From Tenrec ecaudatus (Eukaryota; Chordata; Mammalia; Afrosoricida; Tenrecidae): 64,000 nucleotides of DNA. This document shows, one piece after another, positions 1-12,407 of this stretch. The stretch lies in contig NC_134539.1 in NCBI RefSeq assembly GCF_050624435.1, positions 46,284,001 through 46,348,000 on the forward strand, given 5' to 3'. Under the pieces are notes generated by a model. It was not told the origin of the DNA. It saw only the letters and a list, made by a program, of their open reading frames with translations, and did no database searches. Positions within the stretch are counted from its first letter, which is position 1; each line of letters opens with the position of its first letter. Both the position numbers and the translations under genes were made by a program.

Positions 1-75
1 GATGGTTCAAACCCGCCAGCTAACCAGAGGAGAAAGGTGAGGCTCTGCTCCCATAAAGATCGGCACTGCTGCCAG
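1..75 (+). mobile_element. AfroSINE, cut by the window edge
   Basis: The text GTTCAAACCCGCCAGC followed by a GGAGAAAGGTGAGGCTCTGC-like body is the middle of an AfroSINE. Its head is outside the window. Confidence 0.65.
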
Positions 76-1419
76 GATCACTGGGGGGCAGTGGGTTTGG
101 GTTTCCAGTGAGTGGATGACTCCAGCGTGTGCAGGGCAGTGGCGTGCTCGGAGAGGGAGGGAAGGGCATTCTCTTTCCACCTGTGAGGCCCCATTTCTTG
201 AAATGGATGGAGAAGTCATCCAACGATTCCTTTGCAGGGTGGTGCCTGTGCTCCCTGGGGGCTCTAGAGCAGCAGACGTGCATCTGTTACCAGCCTCTAA
301 CTGGCACCCTGGATTCCTGATGGAAATTTCTACCTGTCCTAAGGAAAGGTCTGTATTCATCAGACCAACCTTACCATGTGTATCTGCATTGCTGTTGGCC
401 TGCCTTCGGATCCATGGAACTGCGTCTCCTTTTTGCCCCACCCAACAGTGATAAACTTGCCTAGAGAACAAATTAAGAACACGCAAAACAACCAATAGGT
501 AAGTGAATTAAAACGACAGCAGTTTCATTGTTATTCTTCATGCGCAGTCACCAGCCATTACCTAGATCCTCTCGAAAGCCTCTCAGTTCTGGACTGAGCA
601 GCAGCCAGTGTCAAATAACCCTATTTTGCCTAGAGACCCAATGGCTCACAGCACTCTGAGTAAGCCAGGCACTGCCCCTGGCTTCTAGGAAGCATCTCTC
701 CTTGGCAGTGGACACTCAGTTGCTCGGGCTGCTCCTCCACCCTCAGCTTTCCTCTGTTCAGTGCACTTCACCCCACACTCAGCTCCAGCGCTGCTTCCCA
801 GGGAAGCCTTCCCTCTCCAAGTACCTCCTCCCTTCCTTCCTCCCCTCTCACACTGCCCAAGCATTTCACTCCTGTACTTGGGGACTGCACAGTGGGAAAG
901 CTTGCCTCTCCACACTGCCCATGGTCGGCAACACCAAGCACCTAGTCGGCTTCCCAGGACTGACTTAGTAAATGATTTCAGAACTTTGAAGGAATGGCTG
1001 CAGTTTCCTAAAAGATTTTCAGAGCTGATGAAGTAAGACGGCATGAGATTGGACCTCAGCAAATATTTAAATCCCTTCTGCCCTGCCTATCTCCTCAATC
1101 AGGCCAGCGACCAATGCCTTTACTGTGGCCAGAACACCGTCCACTCCAGAAGCCATCTCTTCACCTTCGGCACTCCGCCAGCCTCAGTGCCTACAAGGCC
1201 TCGGTCGGAACTCAGCGGAAGCTGTTTCTGCACAGGGCGGATTAAGGCCTTGTCGGTAGATCCGAATGTCAGCCTTTTCCCGACCTCTTGTTTTCCTCTC
1301 CAGGATGGTCTCCCAGAGGAGCTAGTCCCACTCTAGCGCAGCAAGATCCAGGGGACGTGACCCACCGTTAGTCAGGCCCCAGGTTACTGACAAAGGAAGC
1401 CAATCTCCAGACCTGTGGG

Positions 1420-1434
1420 GCCAGCAGAGGGCGC
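1420..1434 (+). promoter_or_regulatory. Possible CTCF site
   Basis: GCCAGCAGAGGGCGCC-like text fits the core of the CTCF consensus (CCASYAGRKGGCR). It lies in ELP1 intron 5. This is motif evidence only. Confidence 0.45.
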
Positions 1435-1599
1435 CTTTTAAGGCCTGAGATGGCCAAAGGGCCTACCAGCCATCTAATAAGTGGGTTTAAGTTTCATAGC
1501 TCCTTGGGCTTAGGACACAGTGATCAATATGCAAATAAATGATCAAAACTGAGGTGGAATTCCAAGGGCTGCAAAATGCTTCACCCAGGTTGTACTCAC

Positions 1600-4230
<2,631 letters not shown>

Positions 4231-4283
4231 GATGGAGCAAGTCCCAAGACAAGCACACTTATCTCCTGATAAACTATTTACTC
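4231..4283 (-). other. ELP1: ELP1 exon 2, 5' UTR part
   Basis: This 53-base stretch lies between a splice acceptor (4284-4286, TAG on the minus strand) and the ATG. It implies a non-coding first exon further upstream. Confidence 0.7.
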
Positions 4284-4389
4284 CTACGAGAGAAAGGAAG
4301 AGCTTAATGATGACAGATGACAGAACTCAGAAGTAAATGATTGAGGGGAAGCAGGGAAGGGCTGGGAAGTGATGTGGCATACTTCCGGT

Positions 4390-4505
4390 TGGGCTCCGGG
4401 GGAGAAAAATGAGGCTTTCTAATGAGGTACAGCCTCGGAAACCCAAAAGGACAGCTCTGCCCTGTCCGCTAGGGTCTCCATGAGTCAGAATCAACTCTCT
4501 GGCAC
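4390..4505 (+). mobile_element. AfroSINE, 3' body
   Basis: The body reads CAGCCTCGGAAACCC, then CTAGGGTCTCCATGAGTCAG and AATCAACTC. The tRNA-like head is missing. Confidence 0.75.
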
Positions 4506-4904
4506 CAAGAGGGAGAGAAGGGGGGAAACGATCTGTGTGTCACCGAGAGGCAGCGGGCTATGTGAACGTGCATTGCATACCCCCTCAGGGATGCCAGGAG
4601 GCAGCCTGACCCACTCGCTGCTCACAGCCACAGTCTCCGAACCAAAGGTTCACAAATCCGTTTGGCACGCTTACTCCTGAGGGCCAAGATTCTTGATTTC
4701 AGTGTGGATTCTTTAAGGAAGATTTAGTCATCAGTTATTCCTTAGGCAAAGTTGCAAAGAACAAAATTAATGGGGGCCTATTTTTGCTTTGCAATATAAA
4801 CTTATCTTTATAACCACACAGAAAACCAAGACTGATTAAAACTATATGAAAATCTCTATGTGTATGGACTGGCAGCTGGAGAGAATCTGGAATTGAAGAC
4901 TCCA

Positions 4905-5262
4905 CTATCCTGTTGTTTGTGCTATGAAGTTACACTGACTCACGGCGACCCTGTCCCTGGGATCGGGTTTCCTCAGCTCGAGCCAGGGTGGTGTAGAGGT
5001 TACACGTGGGACTGCTAGCTGCAAGGCCAGCAGTTTGAGATCACCAGCCACTGAGGGGAAAAGATGGAGCTTTCTACTCCCATGAAGAGCTTCAGTCTGG
5101 GAAACCCACAGGGGAAGCTCTACCCTGTCCAAAGGGTAGCTTTGAGTCAGAACTCAATGGCAGTGAGTTTGGCTGGAACCTTTAAGGAAGCGGATCACCA
5201 GGTCTTGCTGCTGCAGAGTTGCTGGGGAGGTTCAAACTGCCAACCATTCAGTTAGCAGCCTC
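4905..5262. mobile_element. Cluster of three AfroSINE pieces
   Basis: A minus-strand fragment (about 4905-4965) is followed by a nearly complete plus-strand copy (about 4988-5185, with GGTGGTGTAGAGGTTACACG and GAGTCAGAACTCAATGGCAG) and a minus-strand head (about 5190-5262, AGTTAGCAGCC). The arrangement suggests one copy inserted into another. Confidence 0.7.
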
Positions 5263-5296
5263 GGGTCCACTGAACATCCATCAAGGAAATGTCTAG

Positions 5297-5345
5297 CAGC
5301 CCTGGTGATTCAGTGGTTAAAACGGCTTGGAGCCCCTTTACAGAG
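5297..5345 (+). mobile_element. AfroSINE head fragment
   Basis: AGCAGCCCTGGTGATTCAGT and GGTTAAAACGGCTTGG match the tRNA-like head. The body is absent or too changed to follow. Confidence 0.55.
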
Positions 5346-5870
5346 TCTTGCTACGGGTCAATAATGGGCTGACTGGCAATGGGCGGCGTAGGGACGGACA
5401 CTCTACCAGACACACGCAGCCAACACCCCGAGCCCTCAACTCACTGAGAACAGAGCCGCGCGACATGAGCTCCTTCTTTCTCACGAATGGGCAAGGGAAA
5501 GAAAGGGAGTAGGTTTCAGGAAGTTAGGAGAGGATCTGAGATTGCCGTAACTCTGGAGGGATGTTTAGTATGTCTGAGAACTGAGAAAAGTTGAGTGAAT
5601 GAGGCCTGAGGGGGAGGTTGGAGATCGCAAAGGGCGTGAAAACTGACCTTCCGAGGACTTGTGCTGTCACACCTTTTTACTTCCTTATCTTCTAAGAAGT
5701 GATACTCCCCAGGATTCGCTCCCTTTCCTTCCCTAACTTCCTGAAACCTACTTCCCTTACCCATTTGTCCATCCATCTCTCGGTTACTCATCATGCCCTT
5801 GACTACAGCCAACCGGATCTAACTGCCTAGACCAGGGCCTCCAAATGCACTGAACCCACGTGCTCCAGAG

Positions 5871-6073
5871 CAGGGACCGACAACCTGACACTCAAGAGCC
5901 GCATGTGGCACATACATGCTGCTCTGAAATAAAACTGAAATTTTTTAACGGAGATTATTCAGATAATGGTTGTTTCATTTGTTTGAAAAATATATTTATG
6001 GCTCTCGAATAATTTTAAAATTGTTGTGAAGGCATGGATTGGCTCTTCCATCTCAAAAGTTTAACAACCCCTG
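5871..6073 (+). mobile_element. Non-autonomous hAT-like element, 203 bp
   Basis: It starts CAGGGACCGACAACCTG and ends AACAACCCCTG, so both ends carry CAGGG in inverted orientation. The flanking 8 bases are CTCCAGAG and TTCCAAAG, six of eight alike, as expected for an aged hAT target duplication. It contains GAGCCGCATGTGGC and an AT-rich centre, and encodes nothing. A related copy lies near 15584-15808. I do not know the family name. Confidence 0.7.
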
Positions 6074-6114
6074 TTCCAAAGTAAGCAGAGAGTAAACTGT
6101 GCTAACCACAGCTT

Positions 6115-6235
6115 GGTGGGTATACCCACCAGCTACACCAAGGGAAAAGATGAGGTCATTCGCTTCTGTGAAAACTGACAAAGCCCAGGGAGCCTTACAT
6201 GGGGATGCTATGAGTCGGAATAAAGCAGTGGGAGG
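6115..6235 (+). mobile_element. Degraded AfroSINE
   Basis: It retains ACCCACCAGCTACACC, AAAAGATGAGGTC and GCTATGAGTCGGAATAAA. The head is not recognisable. Confidence 0.6.
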
Positions 6236-7297
6236 TTGTTTGGATGTTATCACAAGGCTATCTCACAAGCATATGGAATTCAACCTGGGATCCAACCAGG
6301 GAAGGAAAGAATTTCCTACCAAATGACCCTTGGCCTATTGCCCTGGAGTCTATTTCAACTAACAGGAGCCCTGGAGGGCAGAGCAGACTTGCTCCAAGGC
6401 TGAAATACTTAGGAAAGTGGAATGTCACTTGCCACGTCGTCCTCCCAAGATGCAGTTAGGGGTCCAACCATCGCTCGAGCTGAAACGTCATTTTCTTTTT
6501 TGTTCGCCCTTTCGAACTCATCCAACTACATCAAATCGAGTTTCCAAACACACAAGGGCCTTCATGTCCTGGCCCCTGGAGAATCACGGAAGCAACCATC
6601 AAGTCACTCAATATGGCTGTTGGGAAGGGCAACTCGGGGGCACGTATGATGCGTGTCTTCGATCTGCCTTCTCCAGCCTCCTTTCCTCATTCCTGGGATT
6701 TGCAGCTACCATACTGAACTACTCACGGTTCCCTCTGTGGTTCCAAATGTACAGTTCGGATCCCCGCGGGACACAGCCCCCAATCCTACCGCCCACTGTG
6801 TAGCTTCCATTAAAGACGGGCTGAGCATTTACTTGTCACCTGTAAGGGGCTGAAGGTTCAAGAGGGTGCTGAGAGTAACCGGAGATCGGATTGAACGGCA
6901 CAGGGGAAATCAATTCCCTGAAAAGGTCCCATACCCAGAAGAGACACACAGCGCAGTACCCAAACCTCTGTAACCACTGCCTACTACTATGGACCAATTC
7001 ATTCGATTGGCTTTCAGGGGTACATCCATCTTCTGCAAGGAATCTAGAGGCTGTACCCTTGTAGTTGGAAGAACGCAAGTTCCTGGCCCATGCCACCCCC
7101 ACCCACCCCCCATCCCATGGTCACCGGAGAAGCCTGCAGGCTTCAGAAAAGTAGTGCACCCCATATGAATGCCACATTCCACTCCCAGACCCTCAGCAAA
7201 CAGAAATTGGTGCTCGGGGTCACTTTCATCAGAGCACCCCTGATCAGAGCCCGGGACCCCTTGCCCGCTAACCTAGGTGGGTGTCGGGGACTCTCAC

Positions 7298-7500
7298 CTG
7301 CCCGCGCTCTGAGGAACGAGCCTCCCTGGGAACGCGTGGCAGGCCTCCCGGAGTCCGCCGGCCTGCGCACGCACCTGGCTCACTGCGCAGCTGCCGACCC
7401 CTCGGGGTGCACACTGGGACTTGGAGCCACCAGGCCCCTGACCCCAAGGTGGAGGGCTGAGGAGGGATGACGGGCGCGACAGTGACGCGCGAGCCAGGGA
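7298..7500 (-). other. ELP1: Proposed ELP1 non-coding exon 1
   Basis: A minus-strand donor CAG|GTGAGA sits at 7292-7300 at the edge of the CpG-rich region. Another possible donor (CAGGTGCGT) lies near 7370. The transcription start is not determined. Confidence 0.4.
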
Positions 7501-7632
7501 GCAGGACGGACACACGCTGGACTTGGAGGACGGCGGGGGCGTGGCTGGAAGGGGTGTGGCCAGGAGGCGGCTCTCCGTTCTCCGCCTGCCCTAGTGCGGG
7601 AAGTCTCCCTGGCCACCCGCCCTAGTATTTAG

Positions 7633-7830
7633 TCCCCGCTCTGCGCGGGGCTAAGCGTTGGGCTGTTGGTCGAGAGGTGAGCCGGTCGAGCCCACTCGCC
7701 GCCCACCAGAGAAAGCGGAAGCAGCCGGCTTCCATAAAGAGTCACTGGACACCTGTGGGGCAGCTCTCCTCCGTCCTACAGGGCCACTGAAAGTCGGAGT
7801 CACCCCCAGGCAGTCAGTCAGGTTTCAGGC
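7633..7830 (+). mobile_element. AfroSINE inside the shared promoter
   Basis: GGGGCTAAGCGTTGGGCTG, GGTCGAGCCCACTC, AGAGAAAGCGGAAGCAGCC, CTTCCATAAAGAGTCAC and CTGTGGGGCAGCTCT follow the AfroSINE order from head to body. The tail is weak (GAAAGTCGGAGTCACC). Many CpGs are kept. Confidence 0.75.
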
Positions 7831-7903
7831 CTGCAACTTCAGAATCTCGTGGCTCGCAGCGGGAGGCGGAGCCGGCGCGCCTGGGACGCAGCGCGCGTGC
7901 GCG

Positions 7904-7911
7904 TGACGTCA
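7904..7911. promoter_or_regulatory. Palindromic CRE, TGACGTCA
   Basis: This is a perfect CREB/ATF site about 90 bases upstream of the ABITRAM ATG, in the CpG-rich block. Its use is inferred from position only. Confidence 0.6.
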
Positions 7912-7999
7912 GCGGCGCGCCGGAAAGGCGTCCGCGCGGGGTCTGCAGGGAGGAAGCGCTTGATCCCGGGAGGGCGGGGTAGCCACGCTGCGGGTCGCC

Positions 8000-8078
8000 A
8001 TGGCTACGGAGTCTGCGGCCGCGGCGCCGTCCATCCCGTCGCTTGTCGATCGGTACTTCACTCGTTGGTACAAGGCTG
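8000..8078 (+). CDS. ABITRAM: ABITRAM exon 1
   Basis: It gives 26 codons, from [14 protein letters not shown] to TRWYKA, plus one base, ending at donor GTAAGC. Transcription probably starts in the CpG block just upstream. Confidence 0.94.
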
Positions 8079-11000
8079 GTAAGCGAGAAGCCGCTCGGGC
8101 CTGCGCACCGCCGCGGCCGCGTCGGCCTGAGGCTGGGGGACCCTGCAGGCGCTCGCCCGGCGCTTCCTCCTGGTCAAAGGGACTGGATGGATCGCTCCCT
8201 TTCGCGCCCAGATGCTGCCAGGGACGTTTAGGGCCTGGCCTATGCGGGGCATATTTCAAGGTTGCTTGCGGGAAGAGGAGTAGTCTAAGATGATGTCTGC
8301 GAGCTAGGTAAGGGCAGGAACTCGGTGCTTTAGTGGCTGGCAGTTTGGGAGGCGTCGTTGTATTTTTGCCCTGCCCTTAATGCCACGTAGACATTGGAGA
8401 TACATTACAGTGTATAAGTGGTCACATTGTACTAAGGTAGACAGGTAACTTGCACCATTTGTGTGACGGTGGTGGCCGCGGCGGTGAGGTCACCAGGGAC
8501 CCATGCTCTCCTGGTAGCATGATCATTGAATTGGGGGATACAGAATGCTGGCTCATGAAATTAATCACCTTCACTGTGTAAGAATGAATCTGGGTTAGAT
8601 CCTGTAGGTGGTTTATAGGAAGCCTTTAAGTGCATCTTTTTTAGGGAAATGTGTCTCCAATCCTGTAATTACTGTAGCTCTATGAATCAAAGAAACCATA
8701 TTGGCTGCATGCATTTGCAGAACCTCTAAAAAATTTTCACGTTGCCATTGAAAATGATGCACGGGTGCCCGTACGCGCGTGAACACACACACTCACAGCC
8801 TTAGAATAAGCAGTAAATATTGATTCAATAACCACCAGACTCATTTACTTTTTCTTCTAGATGTCAAAGGGAAACCCTGTGAGGACCACTGTATATTGCA
8901 GCATTCTAACCGGTGAGCAGATTGAGGTTTTAAATGCACTGATTCTATTTCATTTTTTCTCCTGGTGGTATAGCCTGAGAGTCTTGGATTGAACAAAGCC
9001 AAACCAAACAGACTCAGTGCCACGGAGTCCATTGTGATTCATAGCGGTCTTACAGGTCCGGGTTGAATCGCCTCTGTGGGTTTTCAAGGCTACACATCTT
9101 TGCAGAAGCAGAGTGTAGTGGTTGGTTCACCATGTGCCTAGCAGTTCAAGGCGTAACCCACTATGTCTTGAGGGGTCCTTTTGGATTGAACAAATGTCTA
9201 ATAAAGTAATATGTTCCACTGTGTGGAAATGATGTTATGGGAGTTTGGTTGGTAAAAATTAATCTTCCACCACCTAGTGAATCTTAATGAGCCTGATTAC
9301 CCAAATGTCCACATGGGGAGCCATACCCTCAGTCGGCTGCTACTTGAAATAGCCAGCCTAACCACTGAATTGCCAGGTCCCTCAATGGGCTGGGGTAGAG
9401 GCATATGCTGTATCCTGCGCTTACTGACGTGCCTGGGGTCTGCCTTACATCAGTGGCACCACAAAGGTTTTGGTAGCTTGGGAAGGGCATTCACTCGGGT
9501 GCTGCCCTCTTTTTGTTAATGCATTCCTTATTCTCTAGTCGTCCCCCAAGAGTAGCAGAAGGAGAATGGGGGAAATAATAGTTTGAGGAACAAGAAATCC
9601 TTGTGGAACAACAGATATCCTTGTGCAAATAGGCACGCTGGGTTATGGGAGGAAGCGTGATACCAAGCAGTAACATAGGATCCATTTGTTGCTCCTTGTA
9701 GAATCTGTGTCATCACATTGGCAGGATCTCATCCAGTTCTTCAAAGTGGAAAAACAATCGAAAGCATTTCCTATCAGATCAGCACCAACTGCAGCAGACT
9801 TCAGAATAAGGTCTCTGGGAAGTTTAAGCGGGTATGTTCCTGTGATTATTTTCTTAAATTCTGCGGTCATCTACTTAAATCTTCTACATTCTCAGTAATG
9901 ACAGATCCAGCCTGCAAATCTCATAGTGTATCCTTAGCTTTCTTCTCTGGCAGTGTAAGGCACTCGCTCTCAGTGTACTCAACCCTAAAGATATTCTTTT
10001 TTTTTTTACCGAAAACAGCACCACGTGGGTTTATTTGTACAACAAACAGCACAAGAAGACACCAGCGCCATGCAGGCAGCAGCCCAGGGCTCACACCAGT
10101 CCCTCTCGCCCTCACAGAGAACTCTACTTTGTGGGAGCCTGGGGGCCTTTGGGAGCTTGAGCTGGGGCAGGGGCGCCTTTGGGAGCTTTTGCTAGAGTCG
10201 TGGCCTTGGCTGGAGCATCAGCCTTGCTTTGTGCCTTGGCCTTGGGCCGGCAGAGCCTCAGACCCTTGGCAATACGTGCCCGAGCCCGCTTGCCAAGCTT
10301 GGGGTGGGCATTGTAGGCCAGTCGGCTGAGCTTGCGGTTGACGCCCATTGGGATCTTGGCCTTGACCTCTGTGGGCTTCACAAGATCCTTGATGGCCTCA
10401 GCGCGAGCAGCCGCAGCCTTGGCGTTGTTGGCCTGCATTTTCTTCAGGCCCTTCTTGTTGTGCTTCTTGGCGAAGCGCATGTTCCTCAGGAACTTGGGGT
10501 CCACCCCCTTAAGAGATTCGTATCGTTGTGACCGGGGTTTTTTGATGCCGTTTCTGTGCCATTTCCGGGATTGGTTGTGCGTGGTGTGGTTCTTGGATCT
10601 GGCCATGTCTGCACCGACGCCTGCAGCTCCCGGAACGCCAGGGACCGGAAGCTAAAGATATTCTTTTAAAGAAATTCTTAAGACCAAAAAAATCCGTTAA
10701 CATCATCTCTATTTTTACCCTGAGGAGGAAAGGTAAGTATTTGAAAGGACAATACTAGTACTAATACAAAGAAATATTTTGTCCCTTCTAGTTTTAAAAT
10801 CTTGTATGATTAGTAAGCCAGTATCAAGTAAAAAGAAAATGTTTTGAGAATGATGATGGCAACAAGTGTGCAAATGTGCTCGACACAATGGATGTATGTA
10901 TGGATTGTGATAAGAGTTGTATGAGCCCCCAATAAAATGATTTTTTAATAAAGTCATGGTTCTGCTGCTGCTTTGAACTGACCAGTTGTGGACCAGCCCC

Positions 11001-12407
11001 AAGAGGAACCCCCAACACCTCCTCCCCAAGGTTGGGGGTGGGCACAGACTATCGTGTTTGAAATGAAGTCGGCTGGGAAGCAAAGACAATTTGGTTCGAG
11101 CCAGAGGCTGTCAAATATCATTTTGTGTGGTAAATGAAAAAGCACTCAGGCTCCCCGGTTATGGCGCGCGGCGTCTCGCCTGACATGCCCCTGCTGGCTG
11201 TAGCAAAAATGCCATGGAAAGCCAGGACAAGAGATGTTGGGACAGATCTGCCTCAGACTCTGGTGCCCTGAATTCCGCTGAATATTGTCAGGACCTGCCC
11301 CCAGTGCTTCCCTGAACAGAGCGCAGGGAACGGTGTCCGTGTGCTACCATGTAAACGCACATACTCTTGAGTACTTACTTCTGGCTTGTAGGACGGTGGA
11401 TACAGGATTCTTATTTTACTACTGAAAACTTTCATTTTCCTCAAAGTGCGTTTTACATCAGAAAAACATTCAGAAACTTCGAGTGACGTTGGTAGCATTC
11501 CTTTAGCTGCGGATTCACATGTAAGGCAAGAGTCTTTAGCATTGGCCCACATTGCCGCCATACTTGGGCATGTGGAGTTATGTATGATTGGTGGCTTTTG
11601 GAATCTTTATACGTGGCCTTATGTTACATTTTGTCGGTGGCTGGTAAAGCGTGTTTTTGTGCAGTGTGTGAAGCTACCAACTGCACATTGACCCACTCGA
11701 CTGGCTCTGTGAGGGCGGGCACCGTGTCCCGTCTCTCCATTCCCGACAGCAGCACTCAAGATACCAATGTTGACTCGTCATGGACTTAGATCACTCACGA
11801 TATCAATGTTGACTCTTCCTGGACTTAGATCATTTTTATTGAAAAGACCCTTTCCAGAGATAGAACCTGTTACAACTCTGATGACGGCCTCTTACAGGAA
11901 ACTAAGCATGCGCCTCAATTCAATTCCCCTCTGATTACACAGGGGGCACAGTTTCTAACAGAACTCGCACCGCTGTGTAAGATTTACTGCGCAGATGGAG
12001 AAGAATACACTGTCTCTAGGTGAGTTATTTCCAACTACAATTTAAGGGAAAGAGGGAGGTCCTTTCATCTTTCTAAGACATGTGTGTCCGTTTTAAACAG
12101 CTGTGTTCGAGGACGGTTGATGGAAGTGAATGAAAACATTCTCCGTACGCCATCCATTCTTCAAGAGAAGGTAGGGCGGCAGGACGGGGGATCGGGTGGG
12201 TGTGGCCCCTCTGTACCGTCTAGAGGACTTCTGATCAGAAGGGAGTGTGCAATGCGGTTTCCTTCCCAGCCGTCCACTGAGGGCTACATTGCAGTCGTCC
12301 TACCCAAATTTGAAGAAAGCAAGAGCATTACAGAAGGGCTCCTGACACAAGAACAATATGAAGAAGTGGTGGGGAAGCGCATCCGTGCCTCCACAGCTCC
12401 GTCGTGA
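8000..12407 (+). CDS. ABITRAM: ABITRAM (FAM206A, Simiate), complete, six coding exons
   Basis: ABITRAM is a small actin-binding protein reported in nuclear speckles and in neuronal growth. The exons at 8000-8078, 8861-8912, 9702-9831, 11943-12019, 12101-12170 and 12270-12407 sum to 546 nt, or 181 residues plus stop, the same length as I recall for human. Diagnostic stretches are [54 protein letters not shown] and [20 protein letters not shown]. Every junction has GT/AG and the phases close. The ATG context is GTCGCCATGG, close to Kozak. It lies head to head with ELP1 and tail to tail with CTNNAL1. Intron 3 carries an antisense RPL29 retrocopy. No damage is seen. Confidence 0.96.
8079..8860 (+). 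other. ABITRAM: ABITRAM intron 1
   Basis: I see no repeat or RNA gene here beyond a short CA-rich patch near 8783. Confidence 0.7.
8861..8912 (+). CDS. ABITRAM: ABITRAM exon 2
   Basis: It reads [17 protein letters not shown] with split codons at both ends. The acceptor is TTCTTCTAG and the donor GTGAGC. Confidence 0.94.
8995..9180 (-). mobile_element. AfroSINE in ABITRAM intron 2
   Basis: In reverse orientation it shows AAACCAAACAGACTCAGTGC, GATTCATAGCGGTC and TTCAAGGCTACACATCTTTG. The head region near 9110-9180 is strongly diverged. Confidence 0.7.
9181..9701 (+). other. ABITRAM: ABITRAM intron 2, remainder
   Basis: I see nothing assignable in this stretch. Confidence 0.6.
9702..9831 (+). 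CDS. ABITRAM: ABITRAM exon 3
   Basis: It completes an arginine codon, then reads [17 protein letters not shown] to KVSGKFKR. The acceptor is CTTGTAG and the donor GTATGT; it ends in phase 0. Confidence 0.95.
9985..10667 (-). pseudogene. RPL29: RPL29 processed retrocopy with an open frame
   Basis: The minus-strand frame 10124-10606 encodes 160 residues beginning [20 protein letters not shown] and is intronless. It is ribosomal protein L29 of the large subunit; the human protein is 159 residues, and this copy ends at APTK without the last ASE. A poly(T) run near 9998 is the poly(A) tail. The insertion is flanked by 16-bp direct repeats, CTAAAGATATTCTTTT, at 9985-10000 and 10652-10667. The 5' end begins CTTCCGGTCCC, like a 5'TOP transcript start, so the copy is full length. 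It lies antisense in ABITRAM intron 3. The intact frame and exact repeats suggest a young insertion; expression is unknown. Confidence 0.95.
10835..10958 (+). mobile_element. L1-like 3' end, short copy
   Basis: AAAATGTTTTGAGAATGATG leads to GTATGAGCCCCCAATAAAAT and a T-rich tail. The same 3' end recurs at 21123, 25467 and 45905, so it is a retrotransposon family with 5' truncation. The L1 assignment rests on the purine-rich 3' region in longer copies. Confidence 0.65.
10959..11942 (+). other. ABITRAM: ABITRAM intron 3, distal part
   Basis: It contains a 39-bp tandem duplication at 11760-11837. The rest shows nothing I can assign. Confidence 0.6.
11760..11837 (+). repeat. 39-bp tandem duplication
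   Basis: Two units begin GATACCAATGTTGACTCGTC and GATATCAATGTTGACTCTTC and both run through TGGACTTAGATCA. Confidence 0.85.
11943..12019 (+). CDS. ABITRAM: ABITRAM exon 4
   Basis: It reads [19 protein letters not shown] to EYTVS plus two bases. The acceptor is ATTACACAG and the donor GTGAGT. Confidence 0.94.
12101..12170 (+). CDS. ABITRAM: ABITRAM exon 5
   Basis: It completes a serine codon, then reads [20 protein letters not shown] to QEK. The donor is GTAGGG. Confidence 0.94.
12270..12407 (+). CDS. ABITRAM: ABITRAM exon 6, coding part
   Basis: It reads [17 protein letters not shown] to RIRASTAPS and stops at TGA, 12405-12407. The acceptor is CTTCCCAG. Confidence 0.95.
   Translation, partial: PSTEGYIAVVLPKFEESKSITEGLLTQEQYEEVVGKRIRASTAPS

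Larger units (their letters stand above)
1..1599 (-). other. ELP1: ELP1 intron 5, partial
   Basis: The interval holds a SINE piece at its start and a CTCF-like motif near 1420. The remainder, including the C/T-rich tract around 720-860, shows nothing I can assign. Confidence 0.7.
4284..7297 (-). other. ELP1: ELP1 intron 1
   Basis: The intron runs from the exon 2 acceptor to the proposed exon 1 donor at 7292-7297. It carries several SINE pieces and one hAT-like element. About 6240-7290 shows nothing assignable apart from rising GC content towards the promoter. Confidence 0.6.
7260..8160. promoter_or_regulatory. CpG-rich shared promoter of ELP1 and ABITRAM
   Basis: CpG is dense from about 7260 to 7620 and again from 7850 to 8160, between divergent first exons. 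In human the two starts are close together; here a SINE lies between the two CpG blocks. Confidence 0.7.

Noticed and set aside
9718-10329. 203-codon plus-strand open frame joining ABITRAM exon 3 to downstream sequence
   Set aside because: Only the first part is exon 3 in its frame; after the donor at 9832 it reads intron and the antisense of the RPL29 retrocopy.
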